DNA of 64,000 nucleotides from Mucilaginibacter mali (GCF_013283875.1 NZ_CP054139.1:1488001-1552000), one strand, 5' to 3'; shown: positions 42,197 through 51,346, counted from the first letter of the stretch. A program made the numbers and translations. The notes: generated by a model not told the origin, from the sequence alone.

Positions 42197-42262
42197 TGGA
42201 ATGATATCAATCTCATCGGTCGAGCCGTGAACGCTGTAGCCTTGAAACATAACATCAAAAAT

Positions 42263-42356
42263 GTCATGCTGAACTTGTTTCAGCAACCCATTATAAAAAA
42301 GCGACAAGTAAAGCTTAAACAATGCAAATGGGATGCCGAAACAAGTTCGGCATGAC
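42263..42356. repeat. Inverted-repeat element A, copy 2
   Basis: 94 bp with the same ends as the copy at 22067: GTCATGCTGAACTTGTTTC on the left and GAAACAAGTTCGGCATGAC on the right. The interior is different apart from ATGCAAAT beside the right arm. It sits after the ABC-F stop, 20 bp before the palindrome array. Confidence 0.9.
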
Positions 42357-42376
42357 GTTCTGTTTTAAATCCCGCC

Positions 42377-42490
42377 CATTGAGGCGTCCACGCCTCAATG
42401 TAATTCCATGTAAGCGTCCACGCTTACGATGCCAGTTACGTAAGCGTGGACGCTTACAATCTTTGGTATCCGGGCGTGGACGCCCGGATA
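42377..42490. repeat. Array of four palindromes in strict 30-bp register
   Basis: Palindromes at 42377-42400, 42410-42427, 42440-42457 and 42467-42490 have dyad centres at 42388.5, 42418.5, 42448.5 and 42478.5. All share GCGT, a central dinucleotide, ACGC. Central pairs are CC, CC, GG, GG. Flanks differ: CATTGAG/CTCAATG, GTAA/TTAC, GTAA/TTAC and TATCCGG/CCGGATA, each change matched on the other arm. As RNA each could form a 7-10 bp stem with a TCCA or TGGA loop. The array lies between two convergent genes. I do not recognise it. Confidence 0.9.
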
Positions 42491-42518
42491 GGCTTGAATA
42501 TATTTTTTTAAGAAAATC

Positions 42519-44006
42519 TCACGCCTTCTCCATCACCGGCAATTTAAAATAAAAAGTACTGCCCTTTCCCGGTTCGCTTTCGGCCCAGATGGTGCCGCCG
42601 TGGCGTTTGATGATCTCGGCGCATAGGTACAGGCCAATGCCAAAGCCGGCTATATGGCTAATTTCGGCTTCCTTAACGCGGTAATAACGCTCAAAAAGAC
42701 GGGGCAGGTCGGGTGGATTAATGCCCATGCCTTCGTCGGTTACGCTCACCTGCACATCGTTACCCATTGCTATGCAGGCAATATTAATTTGCGAGCCGGT
42801 GGATGAGTACTTCACCGCGTTGCTCAGCAGGTTATTAAAAACCTGGCCAATCTTTTCGCGGTCGGCATTTACCCATATCTCATCCATCGGCCAAAACAGC
42901 ACCTTATGGCTATATATGGTGGCCATGGCCTCTTCCTTTATTTCCTGCACCAGTAGCGCCAGGTTAAATGGTTTATGATCTATCTGGATATGGCCCGATT
43001 CTAAACGCGAAACGTTGAGGAACCCGTTGATCATGTTGGTCATTTTATTAAGCTGCTTCCCGGCGCGGGTCAGCATATCGGCCGATACCTGGTCATTGTT
43101 TTCGGCTGCCCGCTTTTGGGTGATCTGTACGTAGCTGATCACCGATGTAAGCGGCGTTTTTAACTCGTGGCTCACCATGCTGATGAAGTCGTTCTTACGC
43201 TGCTCGTTGGCCTTGATCTCGCTGATATCGCGCGTGGTGCCGGCTATCGATTCTACCTCGCCCTGCTCGTTAATTACGGGAACGAGTATATAATCATAAA
43301 CGCGGCGGCCCAGCGTAGCGTGCGGAAAGGCCACCTCGCCACGCACGGTTTCCTTTGTGTTCACAATATGGTCTATCTCGCGCTCGTGCATTTCGGCATG
43401 CCAGGGTTCGTAGCCGTTCTCCAATAATCGTTTGCCAATGGCCTCTTCACGGGTTTTGCCCCACATGTTCAGTAAGGCCGGGTTGGCGTAGGTGAAACTG
43501 TAGTCAAGGCCAAAAATATACACCAGGTCGGGCGTGTTTGATGCTACGGCTTCGTAAAGGCGTTTTTGCTGCTCAGCCTCTTCTTTGGCTTGCTGCAGGG
43601 CCTCTTCCATCTGCTTGCGGTCGCTGATGTTATTTGCCGCGCCAAACCATTCAATTATTTCGCCCTTGTCATCCAAAATAGGCACCGCTTTAGATGATGT
43701 CCAGCCCAATTCGCCGTCGGCCGTCAACACCCGGTGCTCTAACTGGAACATGCTTTTGGTACGGATGGCCCCGGCAATGGCAGCCTTAACGCGCTCCTGG
43801 TCAACCGGATGAATATATTTAGCCATCCAGTCGGCTATGGGTTTGCCCGTATCGGTAAGGAAATCGCCGCCTTCCAGCTGTCGCATCACGCTCCAATCGG
43901 GGTTCATACGATAAACTACATCTGATGTAGCGGTTACCAGCGCGCGGTAACGCGCCTCGCTTTCACTAAGACCCTGGTTATGATCGATGGGGTTTATTGG
44001 AGCCAT
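42519..44006 (-). CDS. Cytosolic PAS-domain sensor histidine kinase
   Basis: 495 residues with no membrane segment. PAS 1 spans about residues 15-130, a short coiled coil follows, PAS 2 spans about 145-265 (IFGLDYSFTYANPALL), then the HisKA helix pair with HELKTPL (phospho-acceptor His280) and a HATPase domain with N-box NLLSNAVKYS, DEGMGI and GFGIGLYL. It should sense an intracellular signal and phosphorylate a response regulator; none is adjacent, so it is an orphan kinase. Confidence 0.94.
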   Translation of the reverse strand: MAPINPIDHNQGLSESEARYRALVTATSDVVYRMNPDWSVMRQLEGGDFLTDTGKPIADWMAKYIHPVDQERVKAAIAGAIRTKSMFQLEHRVLTADGELGWTSSKAVPILDDKGEIIEWFGAANNISDRKQMEEALQQAKEEAEQQKRLYEAVASNTPDLVYIFGLDYSFTYANPALLNMWGKTREEAIGKRLLENGYEPWHAEMHEREIDHIVNTKETVRGEVAFPHATLGRRVYDYILVPVINEQGEVESIAGTTRDISEIKANEQRKNDFISMVSHELKTPLTSVISYVQITQKRAAENNDQVSADMLTRAGKQLNKMTNMINGFLNVSRLESGHIQIDHKPFNLALLVQEIKEEAMATIYSHKVLFWPMDEIWVNADREKIGQVFNNLLSNAVKYSSTGSQINIACIAMGNDVQVSVTDEGMGINPPDLPRLFERYYRVKEAEISHIAGFGIGLYLCAEIIKRHGGTIWAESEPGKGSTFYFKLPVMEKA

Positions 44007-44270
44007 TTAAAAGGAATAATTGAATGCTAATGTACTAAAACGCAATGGGCGAAAAATAGTTTAGAGTTAATTATTATTCAATATTTGATCTGAAAAGTAA
44101 CAATTTGTTCTTTTAAGGGATAATGACATAGGATAATAGCGCCTCTGCAAATCCCTGCTTTTTTTAATCCTGCAACAAAATAGAGATAATTAAAAAATAC
44201 CATAAATAATCCGGCCGGTATTGTTTACATTAGTTAACCTTTTTACAATTAGCTATTTACCTTTCGTGTC

Positions 44271-45452
44271 ATGACCGCTCAACCCCTAACCGCAAAGCAC
44301 CGCATCGAATCGATAGATATCCTGCGCGGGCTGATCATGCTTATTATGGCTATTGACCATACCCGCGATTTTTTCCATGCCGGGCATCCCGAACCTACCG
44401 ACCTGGCCGTTACCACGCCGTTATTGTTCTTCACCCGGTGGATCACGCATTTTTGCGCCCCGATATTTGTATTCCTGAGCGGAGTATCGGCTTACCTGGC
44501 CGGCACAAGGCGTACCAAAAGCCAGTTCAGCGCCTTTTTAATAAAACGCGGGCTTTGGCTGCTGGCTATCGAATTTTTAGTGGTGCGCCTGGCCCAAACC
44601 GGCGATCCGTTTTTTCATACCATCATTTTCCAGGTGATATGGGCCATTGGCGGCAGCATGGTACTGCTGGGCCTGCTGGTATGGGCGCCGCTTACCGTCA
44701 TCTGTATTATAGGCGCGCTGATCTTCTTCGGCCATGATATCCTGTACCTGGTAAACGTAGGTGCGGTGGGTAACACCTTCTTATGGAAGCTGCTGCTATC
44801 GGGCCGTGGATTTGGCGATGTTTGGGTGATTGACAGCGATCATATAATGATAATGGCTTACGCCCTGTTGCCATGGACGGGAGTGATGCTGCTGGGATAC
44901 GTTTTTGGCACCCTGTATAAAAAAGATGCAGATGCAGCCAAACGCCGGAAAACGCTATTGAATTGGGGCCTGGGCTTGCTGGCGCTGTTTGTGGTGTTGC
45001 GGTACTTTAATTTTTATGGCGATCCGGCGCCGTGGTCGTCGCAAAAAACTGCCAGCTTAAGCATTATCTCGTTTTTTAACGTAAGCAAATACCCACCCTC
45101 GTTGCTATATCTCTGTATGACCCTCGGTGCCGCTCTTATCGCTCTTTCGCAAACCGAAACCGTTAAAAATAAGCTGACGGATATATTGGTTATTTATGGC
45201 AACGTGCCCATGTTTTACTACCTGTGCCACTGGTACCTGCTGCTGATCACGTTTATCAGCCTGTATTTGGGTTCGGGCTATCATTTAAACCAGTTCGACC
45301 CAAAGACGGGGCAGCCACCCGCGTCGTTTGGTTATGGGCTTGGTGGTGTTTACCTGGTTTGGCTCATCGCGATCATTATCCTGTATTTTCCATGCCGCTG
45401 GTATAGTAAATACAAGCGCGCACATACGCAGTGGTGGTTGAGTTATTTGTAG
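44271..45452 (+). CDS. HGSNAT/DUF1624-type membrane acyltransferase
   Basis: 393 residues with about ten membrane helices. RIESIDILRGLIMLIMAIDH is the opening signature of the DUF1624/heparan-alpha-glucosaminide N-acetyltransferase group, with the conserved DHTRD just after; GVSAYLAGTR follows. The family transfers acyl groups across the membrane, often acetyl to sugars. Target unknown. A near -7 box (TACCTTTCG) lies a few bases before the ATG. Confidence 0.87.
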   Translation: MTAQPLTAKHRIESIDILRGLIMLIMAIDHTRDFFHAGHPEPTDLAVTTPLLFFTRWITHFCAPIFVFLSGVSAYLAGTRRTKSQFSAFLIKRGLWLLAIEFLVVRLAQTGDPFFHTIIFQVIWAIGGSMVLLGLLVWAPLTVICIIGALIFFGHDILYLVNVGAVGNTFLWKLLLSGRGFGDVWVIDSDHIMIMAYALLPWTGVMLLGYVFGTLYKKDADAAKRRKTLLNWGLGLLALFVVLRYFNFYGDPAPWSSQKTASLSIISFFNVSKYPPSLLYLCMTLGAALIALSQTETVKNKLTDILVIYGNVPMFYYLCHWYLLLITFISLYLGSGYHLNQFDPKTGQPPASFGYGLGGVYLVWLIAIIILYFPCRWYSKYKRAHTQWWLSYL

Positions 45453-45462
45453 GCTTTTTGGG

Positions 45463-45522
45463 GATTTCACCGATTTTAGAATGATTTCACCGATTTAATA
45501 TTATCCAACAATCGGTGAAATC
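45463..45522. repeat. GATTTCACCGATT direct and inverted repeats
   Basis: The 13-mer occurs at 45463-45475 and 45483-45495, with its exact complement at 45510-45522. The last two form a hairpin with a 14-nt loop in the gap between convergent genes and may terminate both. Confidence 0.85.
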
Positions 45523-45527
45523 AACCA

Positions 45528-45965
45528 TTAAATGATCCCTATCAAATTCGTCTCCCGGTTGATAATATCTGCTATGCTGGTTTCGCTGAGGATCTTCAGC
45601 GTGGCGTCGCGAACTTCAATAAACACATCGCGGATACCGCAGGTGGTTTCCTGGTGGCATTCATCGCAGCGATGGTAAAAATTTAAGCTGGCGCAGGGTA
45701 CCATGGCAATAGGGCCATCGGTAATGCGCAATACGTTTACCAGGTAAATATCCTTGGGGTCTTTGTTTAAGCTGTAACCGCCACCCGCGCCTTTTTTGCT
45801 GTACAAAAATCCCGCGTTACGTAAATCAAGCAGTATCTGCTCTAAAAACTTCTTGGGGATCTTCTCTTGTTCAGCTATCCACGAAATTTGCAAGGGTGGT
45901 TTGTCCCGGTGTTTACCCAGTATTACTAATGCCTTAATGGCATATTTGGTTTTTTTGGAAAGCAT
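45528..45965 (-). CDS. Rrf2-family transcriptional regulator with four cysteines
   Basis: 145 residues. Winged-helix N-terminus (KTKYAIKALVILG; recognition region IPKKFLEQILLDLRNAG; wing SKKGAGGGYSL). Cys91, Cys100, Cys103 and Cys109 cluster in the dimerisation region, compatible with an Fe-S or redox-sensing member (IscR/NsrR-like), whereas CymR-type members lack such a cluster. Target genes are not shown by context; the siroheme reductase 15 kb away is one possibility only. TAATTTTG at 45983-45990 is its -7 box. Confidence 0.92.
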   Translation of the reverse strand: MLSKKTKYAIKALVILGKHRDKPPLQISWIAEQEKIPKKFLEQILLDLRNAGFLYSKKGAGGGYSLNKDPKDIYLVNVLRITDGPIAMVPCASLNFYHRCDECHQETTCGIRDVFIEVRDATLKILSETSIADIINRETNLIGII

Positions 45966-45982
45966 TTGAGCAGTTAATACAA

Positions 45983-45990
45983 CAAAATTA
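45983..45990 (-). promoter_or_regulatory. -7 box of the Rrf2 gene
   Basis: Minus-strand TAATTTTG fits TAnnTTTG, 17 bases before the ATG. Rrf2 genes are often autoregulated, but no clear dyad was seen over this box. Confidence 0.45.
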
Positions 45991-46060
45991 GCTAATAATT
46001 ATGGTAAAGTTTTGCGCCTGTGCCCAAATATTCTGAAAAAAAGTTAGTTTCCCTATGGTT

Positions 46061-48721
46061 TTAATATATTTTTTTTATTTGCGCAGCATTTAATATGGTT
46101 TGTCCGCTTAGTGGTTTAAAGCCAATGGTGATGCCTTGTCCGCCCTTTGCCACCACAACCGTGCTGGTAGAATAGGCCATTTGCGGCTCAAGATAGTTAG
46201 CGCTGCCCAGGGCGTTAATAAACGACTGCCCGTTCACCGAAACATCAAACGCGCGCGATTTAACCGTAGCGGTTTGCTTTGCATCGTTCCCCAAATTGTA
46301 TACCAGCAACTCGCCATTTGATTTGGCCTGCAACTCGGCAAAGTGCAGTGTTACTTCGTATTTGCCATCAGGCACGTCGGCTTTAAAAGCTTCGATACCC
46401 AAACGCTGGGTTTCGTAAACCGGGTCATAACCGGTGCCGAAGATATCCTTGTCCGATCCCATACTGGTACGGCCACCGCCGCTTTTCAATGGCTCGCCGC
46501 CAACGTAACCCCATCCGCCTTTGGTGTAGGCTTGTTCGGGCAGCCAAACCTGTTGCAGTTTATCATCAACAAAATAACGGGTATCACCAAGGCTAACGTT
46601 CAGTTCGGTAAAGGGGATGCGGGTATCGTTCAGTTGGGTAGGGAGGAGTTTGAAATCTACAACCTGGTCATCGCTGGTGTTAACCCCGGTACCGATAGCC
46701 CGTAGCTTGTTAATGCCATTTATAAATGGAACGTTAAATACCGCCATATGATCTACTACATTCGCGCTGCCCAGGGTTTTGCCGTTAAGCCATAATGTAA
46801 CCGATGGCTGATTGCTGAAAACGGTAAGCGGCTGTGTGCAGGTAGCGCCATCGGTACTCATACCCGAGCGCAGCTTCCACTGGTTACCGCCTATTTTAAT
46901 GTATGGAGATGTCAACAGGTTGGCCTGGTATAAAAAGTAAGTCTCCTTAGGGTCGCGGGTTTCGGTGGTGATGCCCTTGCTGTTGACATGTGGGGTAGAT
47001 TCAGCCCGGCCTTCCGAGTTAAAATCGACCAAATTCCATATCGCCGCGCCGGCCACAAAAGGGCGCTGCATCATCTGTTTGATGTAATGGGCGTGGTACA
47101 TCACTTCATATTCTATCGATTTATCAAAGCGCTCAGGCTTCATGCTGTGGCTGCGGGAATCGGCATCAGCGCCGTATTCGGTAATAATGAATGGGGTTTT
47201 GGGGTTCTCTTTATGAAACTTATCCATAAACTCCTCAAAACCGTTAAGGCCCGCACTGTACCAGCCGTTATATAAATTCCAGCCTACTATCTGCGGGATC
47301 CTGGTTAAGCCAACGCTGTTATAAAGCGCATAAGCGCCATGGCAGGGGATCATGGTATAACGTGCCGGGTCTTCGGCACGACTCAGCGAATCGATGCTCT
47401 TAGCCAGTTTGGCTACGTTGGCAAAATAGGTTTTCTGCCGATCACCCTGGAATTGCGGGCGCAACAGCACCTCGTTCATATAGGTCCAGATGATGACCGC
47501 CGGGTGGTTAAAATTCTGGCGGATCATCTCGGTCTGCATATTCAAACAGTTCTGCGTGAACCCTGCCGATTCGGTAATGCTGTTCACAATAGGGATCTCT
47601 ACCGATGCCAGTATGCCCAGTCGGTCGCAGGCTTCCAGTACGGCAGGATCCTGCGGATAATGGGCTATGCGGATAAAGTTGGCGCCCATATCCTTTAGCA
47701 GGTGCATATCACGTTCGTGCAAGGCGTTGGGCAGGGCATTGGCCATGTCTTTATAATCCTGGTGGCGGTTGGCGCCCATCAGTTTAACCGGCTTGCCGTT
47801 CAGCATAAAACCTTTATCGGCATCAAAACTAAACCAGCGCAAGCCCAGCGGGTTGCTTTGCTCGTCTAAGGTTTCGCCGGTTTTGGCATCGGTGATACGG
47901 GTAACCACATGATACAAATAAGGATCTTCCGGCGACCATAAATGCGGCTGTGGTACAGTTTGCTGTTGATCGAATGCCTGCTTGCCCGACGCGTTTATAA
48001 TAAGCTTTTGCTCGGTTTTATTGATGATCTTGCCCTCCGCGTCGATCACTTCGCTAACTACTTTCAGGTTTTGTTTTTGGGCTGATGTATTGCAGATGCT
48101 CCCACCAATGCTAACAGACGCCTTTGCGTTATCAACCACAGGCGTTTTAACGCGGATGCCTGCCGACGCATGATCGTCCATATCAAAATGTACCGGGTTG
48201 GCGGCCACTAAATATACATCGCGATAGATGCCGCCATAAAAGGTAAAGTCGGCACTCAGCGGTGGGATATCGGCGTTGTGGCTGTTATCAACCTTAACGG
48301 TAACCTCGTTGGCACTCAAACTATCGCTTAAATTTAAGTATTGGTTAATGGAGAAACTGAACGCGGTATAACCCCCAATATGCTTACCGGCCGGTTTGCC
48401 GTTCACAAAAACTTCGGTTATCTGGTTGGCACCCTCAAAGTACAGGTAGATGCTTTTATTTTTCCATGCGGCAGGGATATATAGCGTTTTTTTATACCAG
48501 CCGATGCCGCGGTAATAGCCGGGGGTATCGTCGTAAACATCGGCGGTGTTCCAACTGTGGGGGAGAGACACCTTTTCCCAATCGGTTTTAGCACCGGCGG
48601 CGATATCGCCCTTATGAAAATTCCAGTTACTGTTTACCGATTGAACGATGCGGCCCTGCGCAAAAATTTGTCCGCAAAAAAACAGGCAGATGATAATTGC
48701 CCTAATGGTATATTTATACAT
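46061..48721 (-). CDS. GH2-family glycosidase with C-terminal malectin-like domain
   Basis: 886 residues with a signal peptide (cleavage near IFAQG). Order: GH2 sugar-binding domain (about 30-200), immunoglobulin-like domain (200-305), TIM barrel with acid/base Glu in YMNEVLL and nucleophile Glu in ITEYGAD, a DUF4982-like strand region, and a malectin-like carbohydrate-binding domain (about 720-886: GYDPVYETQRLG, YEVTLHFAEL). Probably a periplasmic beta-galactosidase or related exo-glycosidase; no SusC/D pair is nearby. Confidence 0.93.
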   Translation of the reverse strand: MYKYTIRAIIICLFFCGQIFAQGRIVQSVNSNWNFHKGDIAAGAKTDWEKVSLPHSWNTADVYDDTPGYYRGIGWYKKTLYIPAAWKNKSIYLYFEGANQITEVFVNGKPAGKHIGGYTAFSFSINQYLNLSDSLSANEVTVKVDNSHNADIPPLSADFTFYGGIYRDVYLVAANPVHFDMDDHASAGIRVKTPVVDNAKASVSIGGSICNTSAQKQNLKVVSEVIDAEGKIINKTEQKLIINASGKQAFDQQQTVPQPHLWSPEDPYLYHVVTRITDAKTGETLDEQSNPLGLRWFSFDADKGFMLNGKPVKLMGANRHQDYKDMANALPNALHERDMHLLKDMGANFIRIAHYPQDPAVLEACDRLGILASVEIPIVNSITESAGFTQNCLNMQTEMIRQNFNHPAVIIWTYMNEVLLRPQFQGDRQKTYFANVAKLAKSIDSLSRAEDPARYTMIPCHGAYALYNSVGLTRIPQIVGWNLYNGWYSAGLNGFEEFMDKFHKENPKTPFIITEYGADADSRSHSMKPERFDKSIEYEVMYHAHYIKQMMQRPFVAGAAIWNLVDFNSEGRAESTPHVNSKGITTETRDPKETYFLYQANLLTSPYIKIGGNQWKLRSGMSTDGATCTQPLTVFSNQPSVTLWLNGKTLGSANVVDHMAVFNVPFINGINKLRAIGTGVNTSDDQVVDFKLLPTQLNDTRIPFTELNVSLGDTRYFVDDKLQQVWLPEQAYTKGGWGYVGGEPLKSGGGRTSMGSDKDIFGTGYDPVYETQRLGIEAFKADVPDGKYEVTLHFAELQAKSNGELLVYNLGNDAKQTATVKSRAFDVSVNGQSFINALGSANYLEPQMAYSTSTVVVAKGGQGITIGFKPLSGQTILNAAQIKKIY

Positions 48722-49047
48722 AAAATTAAAGCCTTTGGTAAGGTATTGTAATGCCTTGGTTCAGCATTACAATTTTAAATAACATTGGCCTGATATACTT
48801 CAATAGCATATTCCTACATATCATTTGGGTATGCATAAGTGTCTGTTGTACACTAAACAGGCGGTATAGATTTAATCAGGCACGGATTTTTTCGAATTTA
48901 GGCGAATTACACGAATTGAAAATAATGATTCGTGCAATCCGGTTAAATTGTAAACAACAAGCAAGGAATTCGTGCTCATAAAAAATAGCCCGCGCAAACC
49001 AATTATGGTCTGAACGGTTTATCTTTATATACTAAAACCATACAGCC
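48722..49047. other. Intergenic region between GH2 and the acidic protein gene
   Basis: 326 bp, no gene recognised. It holds word repeats of the kind GAATTACACGAAT and ATTCGTGCAATC (48905-48938), a short hairpin CACGAAT/ATTCGTG (48910-48916, 48928-48934), and CACGGATT with a later AATCCG. These resemble dispersed intergenic words rather than a promoter. TATCTTTAT near 49020 is a weak -7 candidate for the next gene. Confidence 0.5.
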
Positions 49048-49476
49048 ATGAACCCGGATAATTTTGATGAATTTGATAACGAAGAGAACGACAGGGACCG
49101 CACCCTGCGCGATAGCCTTGGCGAAACTACCGACGAGGACGAACTGAAATACGATCCCGATAAAAACAGTTTTGAGTTTGACGTAAAAAGCGATGACCCG
49201 GATTACGATCACCCAGACCCGTACGATACTACGGTGGCTAACGGCGACGATATCAGCTCGACTTACGACGAGGCTAACCCCTACGATGTGAACGGCGAGT
49301 ACGATAGCAAGCGATCGATAGAAACCGACGTTGACCAGTTGGGTATGCACATTGATGATGGCGACATTGTTGAGGTTGATCCTGCCGATGAGTTGTTATC
49401 ACGCACTCCCGAAGATGATCGTGATGACCTTGATGAAGAGGGGTATCCGAAAAATGACGGGAATTATTTGAAGTAG
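49048..49476 (+). CDS. Highly acidic hypothetical protein
   Basis: 142 residues, with Asp and Glu about a third of the chain and almost no hydrophobic core, so it is probably disordered. Motif-like repeats DPDYDHPDPYD and ANPYDVNGEYD recur. No signal or membrane segment. I do not recognise a family; similar short acidic proteins in Bacteroidota are unnamed. It is flanked by a hairpin that separates it from dnaX. Confidence 0.75.
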   Translation: MNPDNFDEFDNEENDRDRTLRDSLGETTDEDELKYDPDKNSFEFDVKSDDPDYDHPDPYDTTVANGDDISSTYDEANPYDVNGEYDSKRSIETDVDQLGMHIDDGDIVEVDPADELLSRTPEDDRDDLDEEGYPKNDGNYLK

Positions 49477-49479
49477 TAG

Positions 49480-49524
49480 CAGTTTGCAGTGGGCAGTCCT
49501 GTGCAAACTGCCCACTGCAAACTG
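49480..49524. repeat. Hairpin with 18-nt perfect arms between convergent genes
   Basis: CAGTTTGCAGTGGGCAGT and its exact complement are separated by 9 bp. The element starts 3 bp after one stop and ends 1 bp before the dnaX stop. It likely acts as a two-way terminator, though it lacks a long T-run. Confidence 0.9.
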
Positions 49525-49525
49525 A

Positions 49526-51346
49526 TTATTCTACATCCAAATTAAACTTCTTCCGCAACTCCATCAGTTGCGGGTTTTTGGCGGCCATGTGCTGAAACTT
49601 CTCTACCGCTGTATACGGGCGCTTGCTCACCATATGTTCATCTACCCGGGTAATCACCGTCAGGTCGAAGTTTTTTAGTGTGGTACGCATATAGTTCAGT
49701 AGGTTTGGCTTTTCCTCGCGGAATGCTGCTTCCTGCGCTTTGGTGCTCACGGCTATCTCGTAATCAACCGGGCCTAACTGCTTAGGTGCATCGCCCGAAA
49801 ATATGGTAACCAGTGTAGGTTTATTATCCTTTTTTAGTTTAGCTGTATAATCGGCCCAGCATTTCAAAAATTCATCGTAGGTAAAGCTTTCCTTATCGGT
49901 GCCTTTCAGGTACGGGTCGTCATCATTAGCGGCCTCTTCTTCCACCTGCTTACCCATATCGCTGAATGATGGGATCTTGATAGACATGGACGATGAACCC
50001 GAATTAGGCACAAAAACCTTAGGCTTCTCCACCGGTGGAGGAGTTGCAAGCGCTTGCTGTGTTTGTGCCGCAGGCATAGAAGAAACTGAGGCACTTACAG
50101 GCTGCGATATTGGTGCAGCAGTTTGCTGTACCTGTGTAACAGGGACAGCTGGCGGTGCCGAAACAGGCGTTTTTTGTTCAGAAACCGGCGCTATTGCTGA
50201 GGTATCAGGTTTTTTTTTTAATTGCCCCTCGGGCATCGCGGCTAAACTAAAGGCCGATGGCAGGTGGCATATCTTCAACAAGGCCAGTTCAACTTGCAAT
50301 CGCTGGTTTTTGCTCAGGCGATAGTTCAGGTCGCATTGGTTGGCAATGGCCATGGCCGATAACAGGAATGATACCGATGTAGCCTGCGATTGCTGCAGGT
50401 ATTTATTACGGATGCCCTCGCTCACTTCCAGTAGTTTCAGCGTACCGCTATCCTTGCCAACCAGCAGGTTGCGCAGGTGGGCGGTAAGGCCGCTGATGAA
50501 GTGCGCGCCGTCGAAACCCTTGCTCAATATCTCATCAAACAGTAATAAAACCTTGGCCGTATCTTCCTTTAAAAGGCTGTCGGTAATGCTGAAATAGTAA
50601 TCATAGTCAAGGATGTTCAGGTTATCGATAACCGAACTGTAAGTAACGTTACCGCCCGAAAAGCTAACGATCTGATCGAACATCGAGAGCGCATCGCGCA
50701 AACCACCATCTGCCTTTTGGGCAATAATGTGCAGGCCATCGTCCTCGTATTTAATGCTCTCTTTTACGGCGATCCCGGCCAGGTGGTTGGCCATATCTTC
50801 AACCCTTATACGGTTAAAGTCAAAGATCTGGCAACGCGACAGGATGGTGGGCAATATCTTATGCTTCTCGGTAGTGGCCAGAATAAAGATGGCGTAATGC
50901 GGGGGTTCTTCCAGCGTTTTCAGGAAGGCGTTAAAAGCCGCCTGCGATAGCATGTGCACCTCATCGATGATATATACCTTATATCTTGCACCCTGTGGCG
51001 GTATGCGCACCTGGTCTATCAGGTTACGGATATCATCTACAGAGTTATTCGATGCTGCATCCAGCTCATGAATGTTAAAAGAATTTCCGTTCTGGAACGA
51101 CTTGCACGAATTGCACTCGCCGCAGGCTTCGCCATTGGGCTGCAAATTCTCGCAGTTAATGGTTTTTGCCAGGATACGCGCGCATGTTGTTTTACCCACC
51201 CCACGCGGCCCGCAGAATAAAAATGCCTGCGCCAGCTGATTATTTTTAATTGCATTCTTCAGCGTATTGGTAATATGCTGCTGACCTACAACGGTTTCAA
51301 ATGTAGCGGGGCGGTATTTTCGGGCCGAAACAATAAAATTCTCCAC
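49526..51346 (-). CDS. dnaX: DNA polymerase III subunit gamma/tau
   Basis: 606 residues from a GTG at 51346: the clamp-loader fold starts at once (VSARKYRPATFETVVGQQH). The frame stays open further upstream, but that part lies in spacer DNA and repeat element B and is unlikely to be coding. Walker A FCGPRGVGKTTCAR, the zinc-binding cysteines of CENLQPNGEACGECNSC, Walker B YIIDEVHML and sensor LATTE are intact. A Pro/Ala/Gln-rich linker (about 380-480) leads to a tau-like C-terminal domain. It loads the beta clamp at the fork. Confidence 0.95.
   Translation of the reverse strand: MENFIVSARKYRPATFETVVGQQHITNTLKNAIKNNQLAQAFLFCGPRGVGKTTCARILAKTINCENLQPNGEACGECNSCKSFQNGNSFNIHELDAASNNSVDDIRNLIDQVRIPPQGARYKVYIIDEVHMLSQAAFNAFLKTLEEPPHYAIFILATTEKHKILPTILSRCQIFDFNRIRVEDMANHLAGIAVKESIKYEDDGLHIIAQKADGGLRDALSMFDQIVSFSGGNVTYSSVIDNLNILDYDYYFSITDSLLKEDTAKVLLLFDEILSKGFDGAHFISGLTAHLRNLLVGKDSGTLKLLEVSEGIRNKYLQQSQATSVSFLLSAMAIANQCDLNYRLSKNQRLQVELALLKICHLPSAFSLAAMPEGQLKKKPDTSAIAPVSEQKTPVSAPPAVPVTQVQQTAAPISQPVSASVSSMPAAQTQQALATPPPVEKPKVFVPNSGSSSMSIKIPSFSDMGKQVEEEAANDDDPYLKGTDKESFTYDEFLKCWADYTAKLKKDNKPTLVTIFSGDAPKQLGPVDYEIAVSTKAQEAAFREEKPNLLNYMRTTLKNFDLTVITRVDEHMVSKRPYTAVEKFQHMAAKNPQLMELRKKFNLDVE

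Noticed and set aside
42377..42490. CRISPR-like array
   Set aside because: Units are perfect palindromes with 9-12 bp gaps and changing flanks; there is no constant direct repeat, no spacer of typical length and no cas gene.
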